Below, piece after piece: positions 18,051 to 27,971 of a stretch of DNA of 35,874 bases. Where the stretch lies: positions 1-35,874 of the forward strand of contig JACPHV010000003.1 of NCBI GenBank assembly GCA_016188385.1. Reading direction: 5' to 3'. The first letter of the stretch is position 1. Every line of letters begins with the position of its first letter. The notes beneath the pieces are model-generated. The model made no database searches, was not told the origin of the DNA, and saw only the letters and a list, made by a program, of their open reading frames with translations. Source of the stretch: Candidatus Uhrbacteria bacterium. GTDB taxonomy: Bacteria > Patescibacteriota > Patescibacteriia > JACQRZ01. Made by a program: the position numbers and the translations under genes.

Positions 18051-19205
18051 CTAACTTTCTTCTGATTTCTCAAGTGCCGTGTTCTGCGCGTCAGTCTGCG
18101 CGGGACTTTCGATTTCATTTTTAATTTTATCAATAATCCGCGTAAGGGCGCGATCGCGTGTTCCTGCCATAGCGACGAATTGCTTGTCTACCTGCTCGAT
18201 TCGCGCGCCGAGCGTATCAATCGATTCTGAAAACTTTTCGTACTCTTGCTCAAACTTCTGAATCAAACCGATCACATTGTGCAAATTTTCTTGATAGCGA
18301 AAATTCGTATACGCCTGTTTGACCATGCGCAACAAGGCAGTAAAGCTAAAGGGTCCTGCTAACACCACCTTTGAACGCAACGCCGCTTCCCATACTTCCG
18401 GCAGCTCGCTATAGATAAAGGAAAAGATCATCTCGTTCGGAATAAACAGCACAACAAAGTCCACTGTCCTGTCTTCTATATTAATATAATCCCGACTCGT
18501 CACCTGCTTGATTTTTTGTTTCACATCCTGCGCAAACTGGCGCACATACCGTTCACGTTCGCCTCTATCTTCCGTCTCCGACATCTTCAGGAGCGCGGCA
18601 TACGGAAATTTCACATCAACGTTGATTTTGGTGCGGTCCGGCAAATACACAATAAAATCGGGACGCGTACTGATCGACTCCTGTTCTTTATTATGCACAT
18701 AGTCCTGCCCGGAAACAAATCCAGCCATCATTAAAAGATTTTCTGCGACATGTTCGCCGAACGCGCCGCGAAGCTGATTATTCGACAGTACGCGCTTCAG
18801 ATCGGTAGTCGTTCCTTGGAGATCCTTGAGCACTTCCCGTTGAGCGGAAAGCTCCTGCTGCAGGGCGGCAAAACTCGAGATTCTGCCTTTATCCGACTCC
18901 TCCAAATGGCGCTTGCTCTCGAAGAGATCGCGCCGCATCTCTTCTACGAGGGTTACGATCACGTCTTTCTTGTGTGACAACTCGGCTGTGGATTGATCCT
19001 GGAGCGCGCCAAAACGCTCTCGGGCCAGTGAAAAAAATTGCTCTTGCGTTTTATTGAGCACATCTGAAGCCAGCCGCGAAAAAGCCGTTTCGAGATTTGC
19101 TTGCACGTGTTTGTTAACATCGCGAGAACGAAAAAAAACCCACACAAACAGTGCTCCTACAATAAAGGATCCACTGATCAATACAAAGGCAAACGGGAGT
19201 GACAT
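18051..19205 (-). CDS. rmuC: RmuC-family protein
   Basis: N-terminal TM, coiled coil, then LRGAFGEHVAENLLMMAGF...RPDFIVYLPDRTKINVDVKFPYAAL...FVVLFIPNEMIFSFI. Confidence 0.95.
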   Translation of the reverse strand: MSLPFAFVLISGSFIVGALFVWVFFRSRDVNKHVQANLETAFSRLASDVLNKTQEQFFSLARERFGALQDQSTAELSHKKDVIVTLVEEMRRDLFESKRHLEESDKGRISSFAALQQELSAQREVLKDLQGTTTDLKRVLSNNQLRGAFGEHVAENLLMMAGFVSGQDYVHNKEQESISTRPDFIVYLPDRTKINVDVKFPYAALLKMSETEDRGERERYVRQFAQDVKQKIKQVTSRDYINIEDRTVDFVVLFIPNEMIFSFIYSELPEVWEAALRSKVVLAGPFSFTALLRMVKQAYTNFRYQENLHNVIGLIQKFEQEYEKFSESIDTLGARIEQVDKQFVAMAGTRDRALTRIIDKIKNEIESPAQTDAQNTALEKSEES

Positions 19206-19206
19206 T

Positions 19207-19235
19207 TTGATTCAAAAGAAAAAATTTGTTAGGAT
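19207..19235 (+). promoter_or_regulatory. Candidate sigma70 promoter for the P-type ATPase
   Basis: TTGATT-(17 nt)-TAGGAT; the -10 overlaps the ATG at 19234, favouring ATG 19270. Confidence 0.5.
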
Positions 19236-19269
19236 GAATCAATCGCTAAACCATCATAGCAATAGCATC

Positions 19270-22023
19270 ATGAAAGAACAAGAACGCCAACAACAAAGCG
19301 CGATTCCATGGCATACGCTTCCGTTAAAATCAGTCGAGGATACGCTCCAGACGCCGTTCGCGACAGGGTTGACTTTTGACGAGGTAAAAAAACGGCTCGC
19401 GACGTACGGAGCAAACCAGCTGCCGGAAGAAACCTATGATTCTCTCACGATTATTTTTTTTCGCCAATTCGCCAATCCGCTGATCGCAATCCTTCTTCTC
19501 TCATCGGTCGTGATGATCTTTATTCGACACTTCTCCGACGCCATTATCATCACGGTCGTTTTGGTGTTCAACGCGGTGATCGGCGCGATCCAAGAAGGTC
19601 GCGCGCAGAAAACGCTTTCCGCTCTAAAGCGGTTTGCCGTCACGAATGCGGTGGTGCTCCGTGAAGGCCAAGATCGTATTGTGCCGGATACGGATGTAGT
19701 ACCCGGCGACATTCTCTTAGTCCAAGAGGGGGCAAAAATACCGGCAGACGCGCGCATCATCGAAGCATACGGATTGCGTGTGGACGAAGCCGCCCTTACC
19801 GGGGAATCAGGACCGATCGATAAGCAGGTAAAGACCTTCAAAGACCCGCTCATGCCAGTTGCAGATCGCACCAACATGATATTAAAAGGAACAGCGGTAT
19901 TGAGCGGCAACGGCATTGCCGTAGCCGTAGAAACAGGCTTGCGCACGGAATTCGGGAAGATCAGCACAGCGATTTCAAAAATCGAATCAGAAATTCCGCT
20001 CAAGCGCGACATCGAAAAACTCTCGCGTTTTATCCTTATAGCCATATCTACCATCTCTGTCGCTCTGTTCGGATCCGGTGTTTATTTCGGCGCCGATATT
20101 TTTGAAATGTTTGTAATCGTGGTGGCTTTGGCAGTCTCCGTAGTACCGGAAGGCCTTCCCGTCGTGCTCACCATCGTACTTGCCAACGGCGTGTGGCGAA
20201 TGGCGCGGCGAAATGCGCTCATCAAACGCCTGCAGGCTGTCGAAGCGCTTGGGCAGGCTGATATCATCGCGGTGGATAAAACAGGAACAATCACGAAAAA
20301 CGAAATGGTGGCGCGGCTTGCCTATGTGGAATCTACCGCTTTTACGATTACCGGCGACGGCTATGCGCCGAAAGGGGCTATACTTCGCGATGAAATGCCG
20401 ATCGACCCGAAAGAGCATGGATCCTTACAGTTGTTTCATCGCATAGGATCGCTCTCCGCGAACGCTCATACCGCCTACAGCGAAGCAGAAAAAAGATGGA
20501 CCATAAGCGGAGATCCCACGGAAGCTGCTATGGCGGTATGTTCCGCCAAATGCGGCGAAACAAAAGAAAGCATTGATCAGACATATCCGCGCATTGCAGA
20601 AATCCCGTTTACCACGAGCACGAAATATCATGCCGCCCTCGCGCGCGGCGGAAAAAACACCATGCTGCTTGCAATCGCGGGAGCGCCGGAAGCAATCATG
20701 GCAGTCAGTAAAAAAATCCGAGAGGGCGGCAAAGATGTCGCACTGAGCAAGGCTCGACAAGAAGCGTTTGAAAAAGCATACCGCGCCGCATCGCATAAGG
20801 GACTGCGGGTCATCGCTGTTGCCTATCGAGAATTTCCAAAAAAGAAAGATCAGCTCGCCGTCGAAGATATCGCGTCGCTCACGCTACTCGGATTTTACGG
20901 CATAGAAGATACCATCCGCGCGGAAGTCAAATCGGCCGTGGAAAGCGTTCGGCGCGCGGGCACTCGCGGCGTCATGATCACCGGCGACCACAGACTCACC
21001 GGACAAGCGATCGCGCAAAAGGCCGGAATCTTCCAGGAAGGCGATGATGTGATCACCGGAAAAGAATTGGAAACTTTGTCGACAGAAGAGTTGAAGCAGC
21101 GGCTCGCGCGTGTTACGGTATTTGCCCGCGTTACGGCAGAACATAAAATGAAAATTATCGAATCGTATAAAGCCCGCGGTGAAATCATCGCCATGACCGG
21201 TGATGGAGTAAACGATGCCGCGGCGCTGATGGCTGCCGATCTCGGTATCAGCATGGGGAAAGTCGGCACTGATGTGGCGAAAGAAGCATCCGATATCATA
21301 TTACTTGATGATAATTTCGCAAGTATTGTGGCCGCGTTGGAGGAAGGCCGCGCCATTTATCGATCAATCAAGCGCGCGCTCCTGTATCTCTTCTCCACGA
21401 ACATAAGCGAGATGCTTATTATCATCATTGCCGTACTCGGTGGTTTTCCTCTCCCGCTCACGGCGGCGCAAATCATTTGGCTCAACCTCGTCACAGATAG
21501 TTTTCCGGTAATTGCTTTGGCAATGGAGCCGAAATCAAACGAAATGCGGCCACGGACGCCCGCGCAAAAAAAGCAAGGTATTTTTGATACGCACATGAAA
21601 AAACGCACCATACTCATGGGGCTTACGATGACCGCAACGACGTTTATGATATTTGCAGGGTATTTCCAAACGGATCTCGCGAAAGCGCAAACAATGACAT
21701 TCGTCACTCTTGCGTGCGCGCAGCTCTTTAATTCTCTCAACTGCAGATCTCGGACGAATTCGCTTTTCAGAATGAATCTGTTATCAAACCGATGGCTGAT
21801 CGGCGCGATCGCGTTTGCCGCGGCATTGCAATTCATAGCAGTCTACTCGCCACTGCTCCGATCGTTGCTCCATACGGTGCCTCTCTCCGCGCAAGAGTGG
21901 GGAGTGGCGATCGGCGCCGGATCAGTGGTGATACTGGCAGACGAGATACGAAAATTCTTTGGCGGCAATAAACAAAATCACCAACTCACTCTATGGAATC
22001 ACTCCTCCACTTCGACCTCATAG
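19270..22023 (+). CDS. Cation-translocating P-type ATPase (P2-like)
   Basis: VVPEGLPVVLTIVLANGVWRMARRNALIKRLQAVEALGQADIIAVDKTGTITKNEM; MTGDGVNDAAALMAADLGISMG; track start at 19054 overlaps rmuC and is too far upstream. Confidence 0.95.
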   Translation: MKEQERQQQSAIPWHTLPLKSVEDTLQTPFATGLTFDEVKKRLATYGANQLPEETYDSLTIIFFRQFANPLIAILLLSSVVMIFIRHFSDAIIITVVLVFNAVIGAIQEGRAQKTLSALKRFAVTNAVVLREGQDRIVPDTDVVPGDILLVQEGAKIPADARIIEAYGLRVDEAALTGESGPIDKQVKTFKDPLMPVADRTNMILKGTAVLSGNGIAVAVETGLRTEFGKISTAISKIESEIPLKRDIEKLSRFILIAISTISVALFGSGVYFGADIFEMFVIVVALAVSVVPEGLPVVLTIVLANGVWRMARRNALIKRLQAVEALGQADIIAVDKTGTITKNEMVARLAYVESTAFTITGDGYAPKGAILRDEMPIDPKEHGSLQLFHRIGSLSANAHTAYSEAEKRWTISGDPTEAAMAVCSAKCGETKESIDQTYPRIAEIPFTTSTKYHAALARGGKNTMLLAIAGAPEAIMAVSKKIREGGKDVALSKARQEAFEKAYRAASHKGLRVIAVAYREFPKKKDQLAVEDIASLTLLGFYGIEDTIRAEVKSAVESVRRAGTRGVMITGDHRLTGQAIAQKAGIFQEGDDVITGKELETLSTEELKQRLARVTVFARVTAEHKMKIIESYKARGEIIAMTGDGVNDAAALMAADLGISMGKVGTDVAKEASDIILLDDNFASIVAALEEGRAIYRSIKRALLYLFSTNISEMLIIIIAVLGGFPLPLTAAQIIWLNLVTDSFPVIALAMEPKSNEMRPRTPAQKKQGIFDTHMKKRTILMGLTMTATTFMIFAGYFQTDLAKAQTMTFVTLACAQLFNSLNCRSRTNSLFRMNLLSNRWLIGAIAFAAALQFIAVYSPLLRSLLHTVPLSAQEWGVAIGAGSVVILADEIRKFFGGNKQNHQLTLWNHSSTSTS

Positions 22024-22601
22024 CGCTTGTACAGACGGTAGGCATTATCGGCATCGCGGCAATCATTTTTGCCGAAACTGGTCTGCTCATCGGATTTTTC
22101 TTTCCCGGCGACAGCCTTCTGTTCACCGCCGGATTTCTCGCGTCGCAAGGTATGTTTCCGATCGTTTTGCTCGTCGCGGTCTGCTTTAGCGCGGCAGTTG
22201 CGGGCGACAGCGTAGGATACGCGATCGGCGCTCGGCTTGGGCCGCGCATTTTTACAAAAGAAAAATCGCGGCTGTTCCGCCGCGAACATCTTGAACGCAC
22301 GAAAGCATTTTACGCGCGGCATGGAGGCAAGACCATCATCCTCGCGCGCTTCATCCCGATCATCCGCACGTTCGCGCCAACACTCGCCGGCGTGGGTAAG
22401 ATGCCATATCCGACATTTCTCGCCTACAACATGGTTGGCGGATTTCTATGGGGCGTATGCGTGCCGCTCGCGGGATATTTCTTGGGCAGCGCGATCCCCT
22501 CGGTTGACAAGTATCTCGTCCCGATCGTCGGGGGAATCATTATCGTTTCTCTTATCCCCGCCATTCGAGAATACACACGAATGCGCGCGGGACGGACATA
22601 A
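21993..22601 (+). CDS. DedA-family membrane protein
   Basis: FAETGLLIGFFFPGDSLLFTAGFLA...AGDSVGYAIGARLGPRIF...FYARHGGKTIILARFIPIIRTFAPTLAGVGKM. Confidence 0.95.
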   Translation: MESLLHFDLIALVQTVGIIGIAAIIFAETGLLIGFFFPGDSLLFTAGFLASQGMFPIVLLVAVCFSAAVAGDSVGYAIGARLGPRIFTKEKSRLFRREHLERTKAFYARHGGKTIILARFIPIIRTFAPTLAGVGKMPYPTFLAYNMVGGFLWGVCVPLAGYFLGSAIPSVDKYLVPIVGGIIIVSLIPAIREYTRMRAGRT

Positions 22602-23636
22602 TCACCACTCCAGCGTACCGCCAGTCGAATATTCCGTGACGCGTGTCTCGAAAAAATTTTTTTCTTTGGAAAGGTCAATCGCTTCCGACATCCAGGGAAA
22701 AGGATTTTGGCTCCCGTATTGTACCGGCAGACCGATGCGTACGAGCCTGCGGTCGGCAATATATTGGATATATTCTTTGAAGCTGTCGGCATTCATGCCG
22801 AAAATGCCTTTGGGAAATACCTCGCGCGCGAACGTATATTCAAGCTCGGTTCCTTTGCGGATCAAATCGACCGCGTGCGCTTGAAAATCAGCAGTCCATA
22901 CTTCCGGCTGTTCTTCTTTGATGCCGTTGATAATGTTGATGCCAAAATTCAAGTGCTGCGATTCATCGCGCATGATGTATTGGATCTGCTCCGCCGATCC
23001 CACCATTTTATTCTGCCGCTGAAAGCCAAACATTACGGCAAAAGAGCTATAGAAAAAGATCCCTTCCATAATGATAGAAAATACAATCATGTTTTCCACG
23101 AATTTCTGATCTGCCGCGAGCGTACCGGTCTTGAATTGCGGATTAAACAAACCCTCGTTGAAGCTCAAAATGAATTCATCTTTGTTGTATATCGCATCCA
23201 CCTCGCGATACATGTTAAAAATCTCTCCTTCGTCAAGGCCGAGGCTCTCTACGATGTATTGGTATGAATGGGTGTGGATCGCTTCTTCGTATGCTTGACG
23301 CAGCAGATACATGCGGCATTCAGGTGACGTAACATGACGGTACGCCGCAATGACAATATTATTTGCCGCGATCGAATCACCGGTAGTAAAAAATCCAAGC
23401 ACTGTCTTGAATGCCTTGCGTTCATCATCGGTAAGCACAGTGGAAGATTTCCACTGTTCAATGTCATTTTGCATCGTGATTTCGGTCGGAAGCCAGTGGT
23501 TGGCGTTGCCTACATTGTAGGCAGTCCAAGCAAACGTATGCTTCATGGGATAGAGCTGGATGACATCGGCGTCTTCACCGTTGATAATGCGTCGCTTATT
23601 GATGTTGACTCGCTCTGAAGTTCTTATAATAGGCAT
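22602..23636 (-). CDS. nrdB: Class I ribonucleotide reductase beta subunit
   Basis: TGDSIAANNIVIAAY...QAYEEAIHTHSYQYIVESLG (radical Tyr context) ... MRDESQHLNFGINIING; C-terminus STGGTLEW. Start moved to internal ATG. Confidence 0.95.
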   Translation of the reverse strand: MPIIRTSERVNINKRRIINGEDADVIQLYPMKHTFAWTAYNVGNANHWLPTEITMQNDIEQWKSSTVLTDDERKAFKTVLGFFTTGDSIAANNIVIAAYRHVTSPECRMYLLRQAYEEAIHTHSYQYIVESLGLDEGEIFNMYREVDAIYNKDEFILSFNEGLFNPQFKTGTLAADQKFVENMIVFSIIMEGIFFYSSFAVMFGFQRQNKMVGSAEQIQYIMRDESQHLNFGINIINGIKEEQPEVWTADFQAHAVDLIRKGTELEYTFAREVFPKGIFGMNADSFKEYIQYIADRRLVRIGLPVQYGSQNPFPWMSEAIDLSKEKNFFETRVTEYSTGGTLEW

Positions 23637-23649
23637 AGCGGATGATTGC

Positions 23650-26523
23650 TTACTGGCACGACTCGCAATCGGGATCTTCAATCTTGCAAAGAGGTACGGA
23701 AGATACGGCTGACGCAGGAGCCGCGGCAGCAACGATCGAATGTTGAGTCTGTCGCGCCTGTTGTTCGTTTTTTTCAGCTTTCTGATTACCGGGTATCTGC
23801 ACCGCGATTGAAATCGCGGAGCGGACTTCTGGCTGCTGTTTGCGAAGATGCGTACCGGAATACTCTGCCGCATCCAGCGTGGCTTTCTCTACCTGCGAAG
23901 CGGCAAGCGTCCGAAGATAGTACGTGGTCTTCAATCCGATCTGCCACGCATAGAGATACGTATCAGAAAGTTTTTTGCCGGAAGCGCCGTGGAAAAAGAC
24001 ATTCAACGACTGGCTCTGATCGATCCATTTGCCGCGATAGGCAGCTGCTTTGACAATCCATACAGGATCAATCTCGAACACTTCCTTGTATGTGCGCCGT
24101 AACGATTCCGGAATTTCATGGATTTCTTGGATGCTGCCATCATGATACTTTATCTTGCCCAGCATCTCGTAATCCCAGAGTCCGGCCGCCTTTAGGTCTT
24201 CAATCAAGTAGGGATTAACGACGGTGAAATCGCCACTCATGTTCGATTTCACGTAGATATTTTTATAGATCGGCTCAATGGATGGCACGGTGCCTGCGAT
24301 GTTGGATATCGTTGCAGTCGGCGCGATCGCAAGACAATTGGAATTACGCATACCATAACGGCGTACGGATTGACGCACTACGCTCCAATCAAGTTTGCCA
24401 ACACGCGGGATGTCTATCTTCTGTCCGCGCTCCTGTTCTACAAGATCAATCGTATCTACGGGGAATAATCCGCGATCCCATTTTGACCCGCTATAGCTTG
24501 TGTATGATCCCCGCTCGCGGGCCAAAACGCTGGATGCCAGGATTGCGTGATACGCCACAATCTCCATGCTTTCGTCGGCAAATCGCACACATTCCTCGGA
24601 ATCGAATTGAATGCCTTTCAAGTACAGCGCATCCTGAAAACCCATGATGCCTAACCCTACGGGACGATGCCGAAGGTTAGAGGTACGCGCTTCTTTTGTG
24701 GGGTAATAATTTACATCAATTACATTATCCAACATACGCATCGCCACGGGAATGGTGCGCGCGAGTAATTCCACGTCGAGTTCGCCCGCCTTCATGTGCT
24801 TGGAAAAATTAATCGATCCAAGATTGCACACGGCGGTTTCTTCCTCGGAGGTGTTCAACGTGATTTCCGTACAGAGATTGGAGCTGTGCACGATACCAAT
24901 ATGATCCTGGGGAGACCGCACATTGCAAGGATCCTTAAACGTTATCCATGGGTGTCCGGTCTCATAAAGCATGGAGAGCATTTTCTTCCACATATCGCGC
25001 GCCTTCACGGATTTGGTAAGTTGGAATTTCCCATCGCGCGCATCCTGTTCATATTTCACATACCGCTCCTCAAAACGCTTCCCGTAAAGATGGTGCAAGT
25101 CCGGCACTTCATGAGGTGAGAACAATGTCCACATCCCATCTTCCTGAACCCGCTTCATAAAAAGATCGGGGATCCAATGAGCGGTATTGATGTCGTGGGT
25201 GCGGCGGCGCTCATCACCTGTGTTTTTGCGAAGCTCCACATAATCCTCAATGTCATAATGCCATGTTTCGAGATATACGCAGGCAGCGCCGCGACGTCGG
25301 CCGCTACGATTGATGGCATGAGTCGCGTCATTTGATACTTTAAGAAATGGCACTACGCCTTGGCTTTCGACTCCGATACCCATGATCAGCGCGCCGGTTG
25401 CTCGGACATTGCTCCAATCCGTGCCGATGCCGCCTGACCATTTAGAGAGCTGGGCATTATCCCCCACCACTTTAAAAATATGGTCGAGGGAATCCATTAC
25501 GGTATTTAAGTAGCAAGAGGAAAGCTGGGGATGCTCGGTGCCCGCGTGAAAAAGCGTAGGTGTCGATGGAACATAACGCAACGTCGATGCCACTTCGTAA
25601 AATTCCTTCGCGCGAAGCATCTTTTCTTTTTCCTTGAGCGCGAGTCCCATCGCGACGCGCATCCAAAATGCCTGGGGAGTTTCGAGTACGCGTTTTGCGT
25701 ATGGATCACGTAAAAAATACCGATCATACAATACTTGCGTGCCGAGATAGCGCAGCAAATCATCCCGCTCAAGCACGAGCTCTCTGCTTAAGGCATCCAG
25801 ATCAAATGTGAGCAAACGCGGGTCCAGACGGCCGATTTCAACGCCTTTCTTGATATTCGTCACAAATGCCGCGCGGTAGTGCTGTTCCAGTTTCGATGCG
25901 TCAAAATTATCGCCGATTGCTTCGCGATACAAAGAGTGGAGCAACAAACGGGACGCGAGACGAGAGTAGGCGGGATCAAGCTCAATCAGAGCGCGTGATG
26001 CCATCATCAAACCATAAAAAACTTCGTTTGTCGCGATGCCATCAAACAAATCATTACGGCATTGACGAGCGACTAAAGCCACATCAATTTGTTTTTCAAG
26101 ACCTGCGGTAAAATGAGCAAGGCAATGCTCAAGCTTTTCAAGCATGAATTGCTCGCGCGCGCCGGATCGTTTGATCACGACAAGTTCATTGCGTTCGATT
26201 TTTTCGCGGAGCTCCTGCTGTTTAGCGGCGCGTTGTTTGGTGTGCTCGTAACGGTAGATTATGTACGCGCGTGAAACGTCAAAGTAGCCGCGCTGGGCGA
26301 TAATACGCTCCGCTATATCCTGCACGTCTTCCACGCCGGGGATGACGCCATCACGGATGCGATCTTCGAGAAGTGAAACAACTTCATCGGTGAGTGTCGG
26401 AAAAAAACTTGAATCCACGATAATGCCGCACGCATTGAATGCTTTTTGAACCGCGCTTTCGATGCGGTAGCGGTCAAACTCAACGATAGAGCCGTTGCGC
26501 TTCTTGATCTTTGTGAGAGCCAT
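23650..26523 (-). CDS. nrdA: Ribonucleoside-diphosphate reductase alpha subunit
   Basis: N-terminal ATP-cone (KKRNGSIVEFDRYRIESAVQKAF), PSTPTLFHAGTEHPQLSSCYLNTV, NLCTEITLNTSEEETAVCNLGSINF, C-terminal CESC. Confidence 0.97.
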   Translation of the reverse strand: MALTKIKKRNGSIVEFDRYRIESAVQKAFNACGIIVDSSFFPTLTDEVVSLLEDRIRDGVIPGVEDVQDIAERIIAQRGYFDVSRAYIIYRYEHTKQRAAKQQELREKIERNELVVIKRSGAREQFMLEKLEHCLAHFTAGLEKQIDVALVARQCRNDLFDGIATNEVFYGLMMASRALIELDPAYSRLASRLLLHSLYREAIGDNFDASKLEQHYRAAFVTNIKKGVEIGRLDPRLLTFDLDALSRELVLERDDLLRYLGTQVLYDRYFLRDPYAKRVLETPQAFWMRVAMGLALKEKEKMLRAKEFYEVASTLRYVPSTPTLFHAGTEHPQLSSCYLNTVMDSLDHIFKVVGDNAQLSKWSGGIGTDWSNVRATGALIMGIGVESQGVVPFLKVSNDATHAINRSGRRRGAACVYLETWHYDIEDYVELRKNTGDERRRTHDINTAHWIPDLFMKRVQEDGMWTLFSPHEVPDLHHLYGKRFEERYVKYEQDARDGKFQLTKSVKARDMWKKMLSMLYETGHPWITFKDPCNVRSPQDHIGIVHSSNLCTEITLNTSEEETAVCNLGSINFSKHMKAGELDVELLARTIPVAMRMLDNVIDVNYYPTKEARTSNLRHRPVGLGIMGFQDALYLKGIQFDSEECVRFADESMEIVAYHAILASSVLARERGSYTSYSGSKWDRGLFPVDTIDLVEQERGQKIDIPRVGKLDWSVVRQSVRRYGMRNSNCLAIAPTATISNIAGTVPSIEPIYKNIYVKSNMSGDFTVVNPYLIEDLKAAGLWDYEMLGKIKYHDGSIQEIHEIPESLRRTYKEVFEIDPVWIVKAAAYRGKWIDQSQSLNVFFHGASGKKLSDTYLYAWQIGLKTTYYLRTLAASQVEKATLDAAEYSGTHLRKQQPEVRSAISIAVQIPGNQKAEKNEQQARQTQHSIVAAAAPASAVSSVPLCKIEDPDCESCQ

Positions 26524-26607
26524 ACGGGTAGCTTGTTAGGCTTTAGACGTCAGGCATGGAGTATTGTGTTCTCCTTCCATACAGGACGCCTGGAGCCAAC
26601 AAGGGAC

Positions 26608-26645
26608 AAAAAAACGGACCCATAGGTTGTATCAGAGGCCGTTTT
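26608..26645 (-). terminator. Intrinsic terminator or attenuator in the trxB-nrdA intergenic region
   Basis: Minus strand AAAACGG...CCGTTTT stem (26645-26639 / 26617-26611), extended by CC/GG with a bulge, ending in T7. Confidence 0.65.
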
Positions 26646-26713
26646 CTATTCATCGACATCAAGGATATCAAGCGACTTCGAGAGAGTCTGTGCATCGTGC
26701 CAAGGCGAATGCT

Positions 26714-26742
26714 ATCCTATCAATATCCGGTATGGGTGTAAA
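26714..26742 (-). promoter_or_regulatory. Candidate sigma70 promoter for nrdAB, upstream of the terminator-like hairpin
   Basis: Minus strand TTTACA-(17 nt)-TAGGAT. Confidence 0.5.
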
Positions 26743-26768
26743 GTGGATAAGTGCGGGTTTTGCGAGTC

Positions 26769-27737
26769 TCAACCGATTCCGTCAGGAGCTTTGCCATGCA
26801 GCTTGCACAGATCTCCGTGAATCTTATAGTATTCATAGGCGGACGTGGCGGCAACCGCGCCCATGGCGGCGGCTGTGATATCCTGTCTGAAGCCTTCAAA
26901 CAGGTTAAAAATATCGCCCGCTACGAATGCTCCGGGCACATTGGTGCGCATCATCTGATCGGCTTGAGCGTATCCCTTCTCGTCAAGATCAATACCCGCT
27001 TTTTTCAAAAGCTCGGAGCGCGGCAGCAGACCGACTTCGATAAAAAGACCGTCAACGGCTAAATCGGTTGAGCCATTGACCGGTTTGGATAACACGGCTT
27101 TTTCGAATTTCCCTTCGCCGACTATTTCTTTCACTTCGGTTTCAAAAAGCACCTCTACTTTATCGCCGAGTCTTTGCATGCGCTCATAATTAATCGGCTC
27201 GGCGGATACTTTTGTGCCACGAACGATGAGATAGATTTTTTTCGCGTATTCCGCTGCCAAATTAACTCCTTTTATTGATGAATCCCCGCCGCCGACAACC
27301 GCAATCGTCTTCCCGCCATAGAGCGGCCCATCGCACGTCACGCAGTAATGCACGCCTTTGCCGGTAAGCTCTTTTTCATTCGGGATGCCGAGCCGGCGGT
27401 GCTCCGTGCCGGTGGCGATTACAAGGGTATTCGAAAAAAATTCCTCCCCCTTTTTTGTGCGTACCGCAAAGCAACCGCTTTCAGTGCGTCGGATATCTTC
27501 AACACGGCCGTCTCTGATCTCAATGCCAAGATCCGTAGCCTGTTTTTTCATATTTACCATCAGATCAAATCCGTCGATCGATGAATATCCCGGATAATTT
27601 TCGATCGGACCCGCAATACTGGTATACCCGCCGAATTCATCGCCGATCACGAGGGTATTCATGCGATAACGGCCGGAATACACAGCCGCTGAAAGACCGG
27701 CAGCGCCGGAGCCGACAATGATAAGATCGTAAGACAT
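26769..27737 (-). CDS. trxB: Thioredoxin reductase
   Basis: IVGSGAAGLSAAVYSGRY, GVHYCVTCDGPLYGGKTIAVVGGGDSS (CVTC active site), GAFVAGDI. Confidence 0.96.
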   Translation of the reverse strand: MSYDLIIVGSGAAGLSAAVYSGRYRMNTLVIGDEFGGYTSIAGPIENYPGYSSIDGFDLMVNMKKQATDLGIEIRDGRVEDIRRTESGCFAVRTKKGEEFFSNTLVIATGTEHRRLGIPNEKELTGKGVHYCVTCDGPLYGGKTIAVVGGGDSSIKGVNLAAEYAKKIYLIVRGTKVSAEPINYERMQRLGDKVEVLFETEVKEIVGEGKFEKAVLSKPVNGSTDLAVDGLFIEVGLLPRSELLKKAGIDLDEKGYAQADQMMRTNVPGAFVAGDIFNLFEGFRQDITAAAMGAVAATSAYEYYKIHGDLCKLHGKAPDGIG

Positions 27738-27758
27738 GCCTGCGGTTTGTTCTTCGAA

Positions 27759-27938
27759 TTATTCTTTCTGACAACACTTGCAGCCGGATCCGCTTTCTTC
27801 CGTGCAGCATTTCGCGTCATCGGATTCCTTTTGCTCGCAGCATGTGTTCTTATCCGCGCAACACGCTCCCTGACAGCATTCCCCTTCTTTGCATAGGCCT
27901 CCTTCGCATTGTTCGCATGTTTTTTTGTCGTCATGCAT
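27759..27938 (-). CDS. 59-aa cysteine-rich (14 Cys) metallothionein-like small protein, absent from the ORF track
   Basis: Own translation: MHDDKKTCEQCEGGLCKEGECCQGACCADKNTCCEQKESDDAKCCTEESGSGCKCCQKE*. Fills the trxB-grx gap; AGGA upstream of ATG. Confidence 0.8.
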   Translation of the reverse strand: MHDDKKTCEQCEGGLCKEGECCQGACCADKNTCCEQKESDDAKCCTEESGSGCKCCQKE

Positions 27939-27971
27939 ATGAATCGTCCTGTTATGAATATCTTTGATGTA

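Noticed and set aside
19054-19269. N-terminal extension of the P-type ATPase ORF
   Set aside because: Overlaps rmuC on the opposite strand; the family-like sequence starts after MKEQERQQQ, and a promoter-like element lies at 19207-19235.
19434-21836. Several minus-strand ORFs opposite the P-type ATPase
   Set aside because: Antisense shadows with low-complexity Ser/Ala/Arg composition and no domain signals.
23636-23873. Upstream extension of the NrdB ORF
   Set aside because: Overlaps the nrdA 3' end out of frame; MPIIRTSERVNINKRR is the plausible N-terminus.
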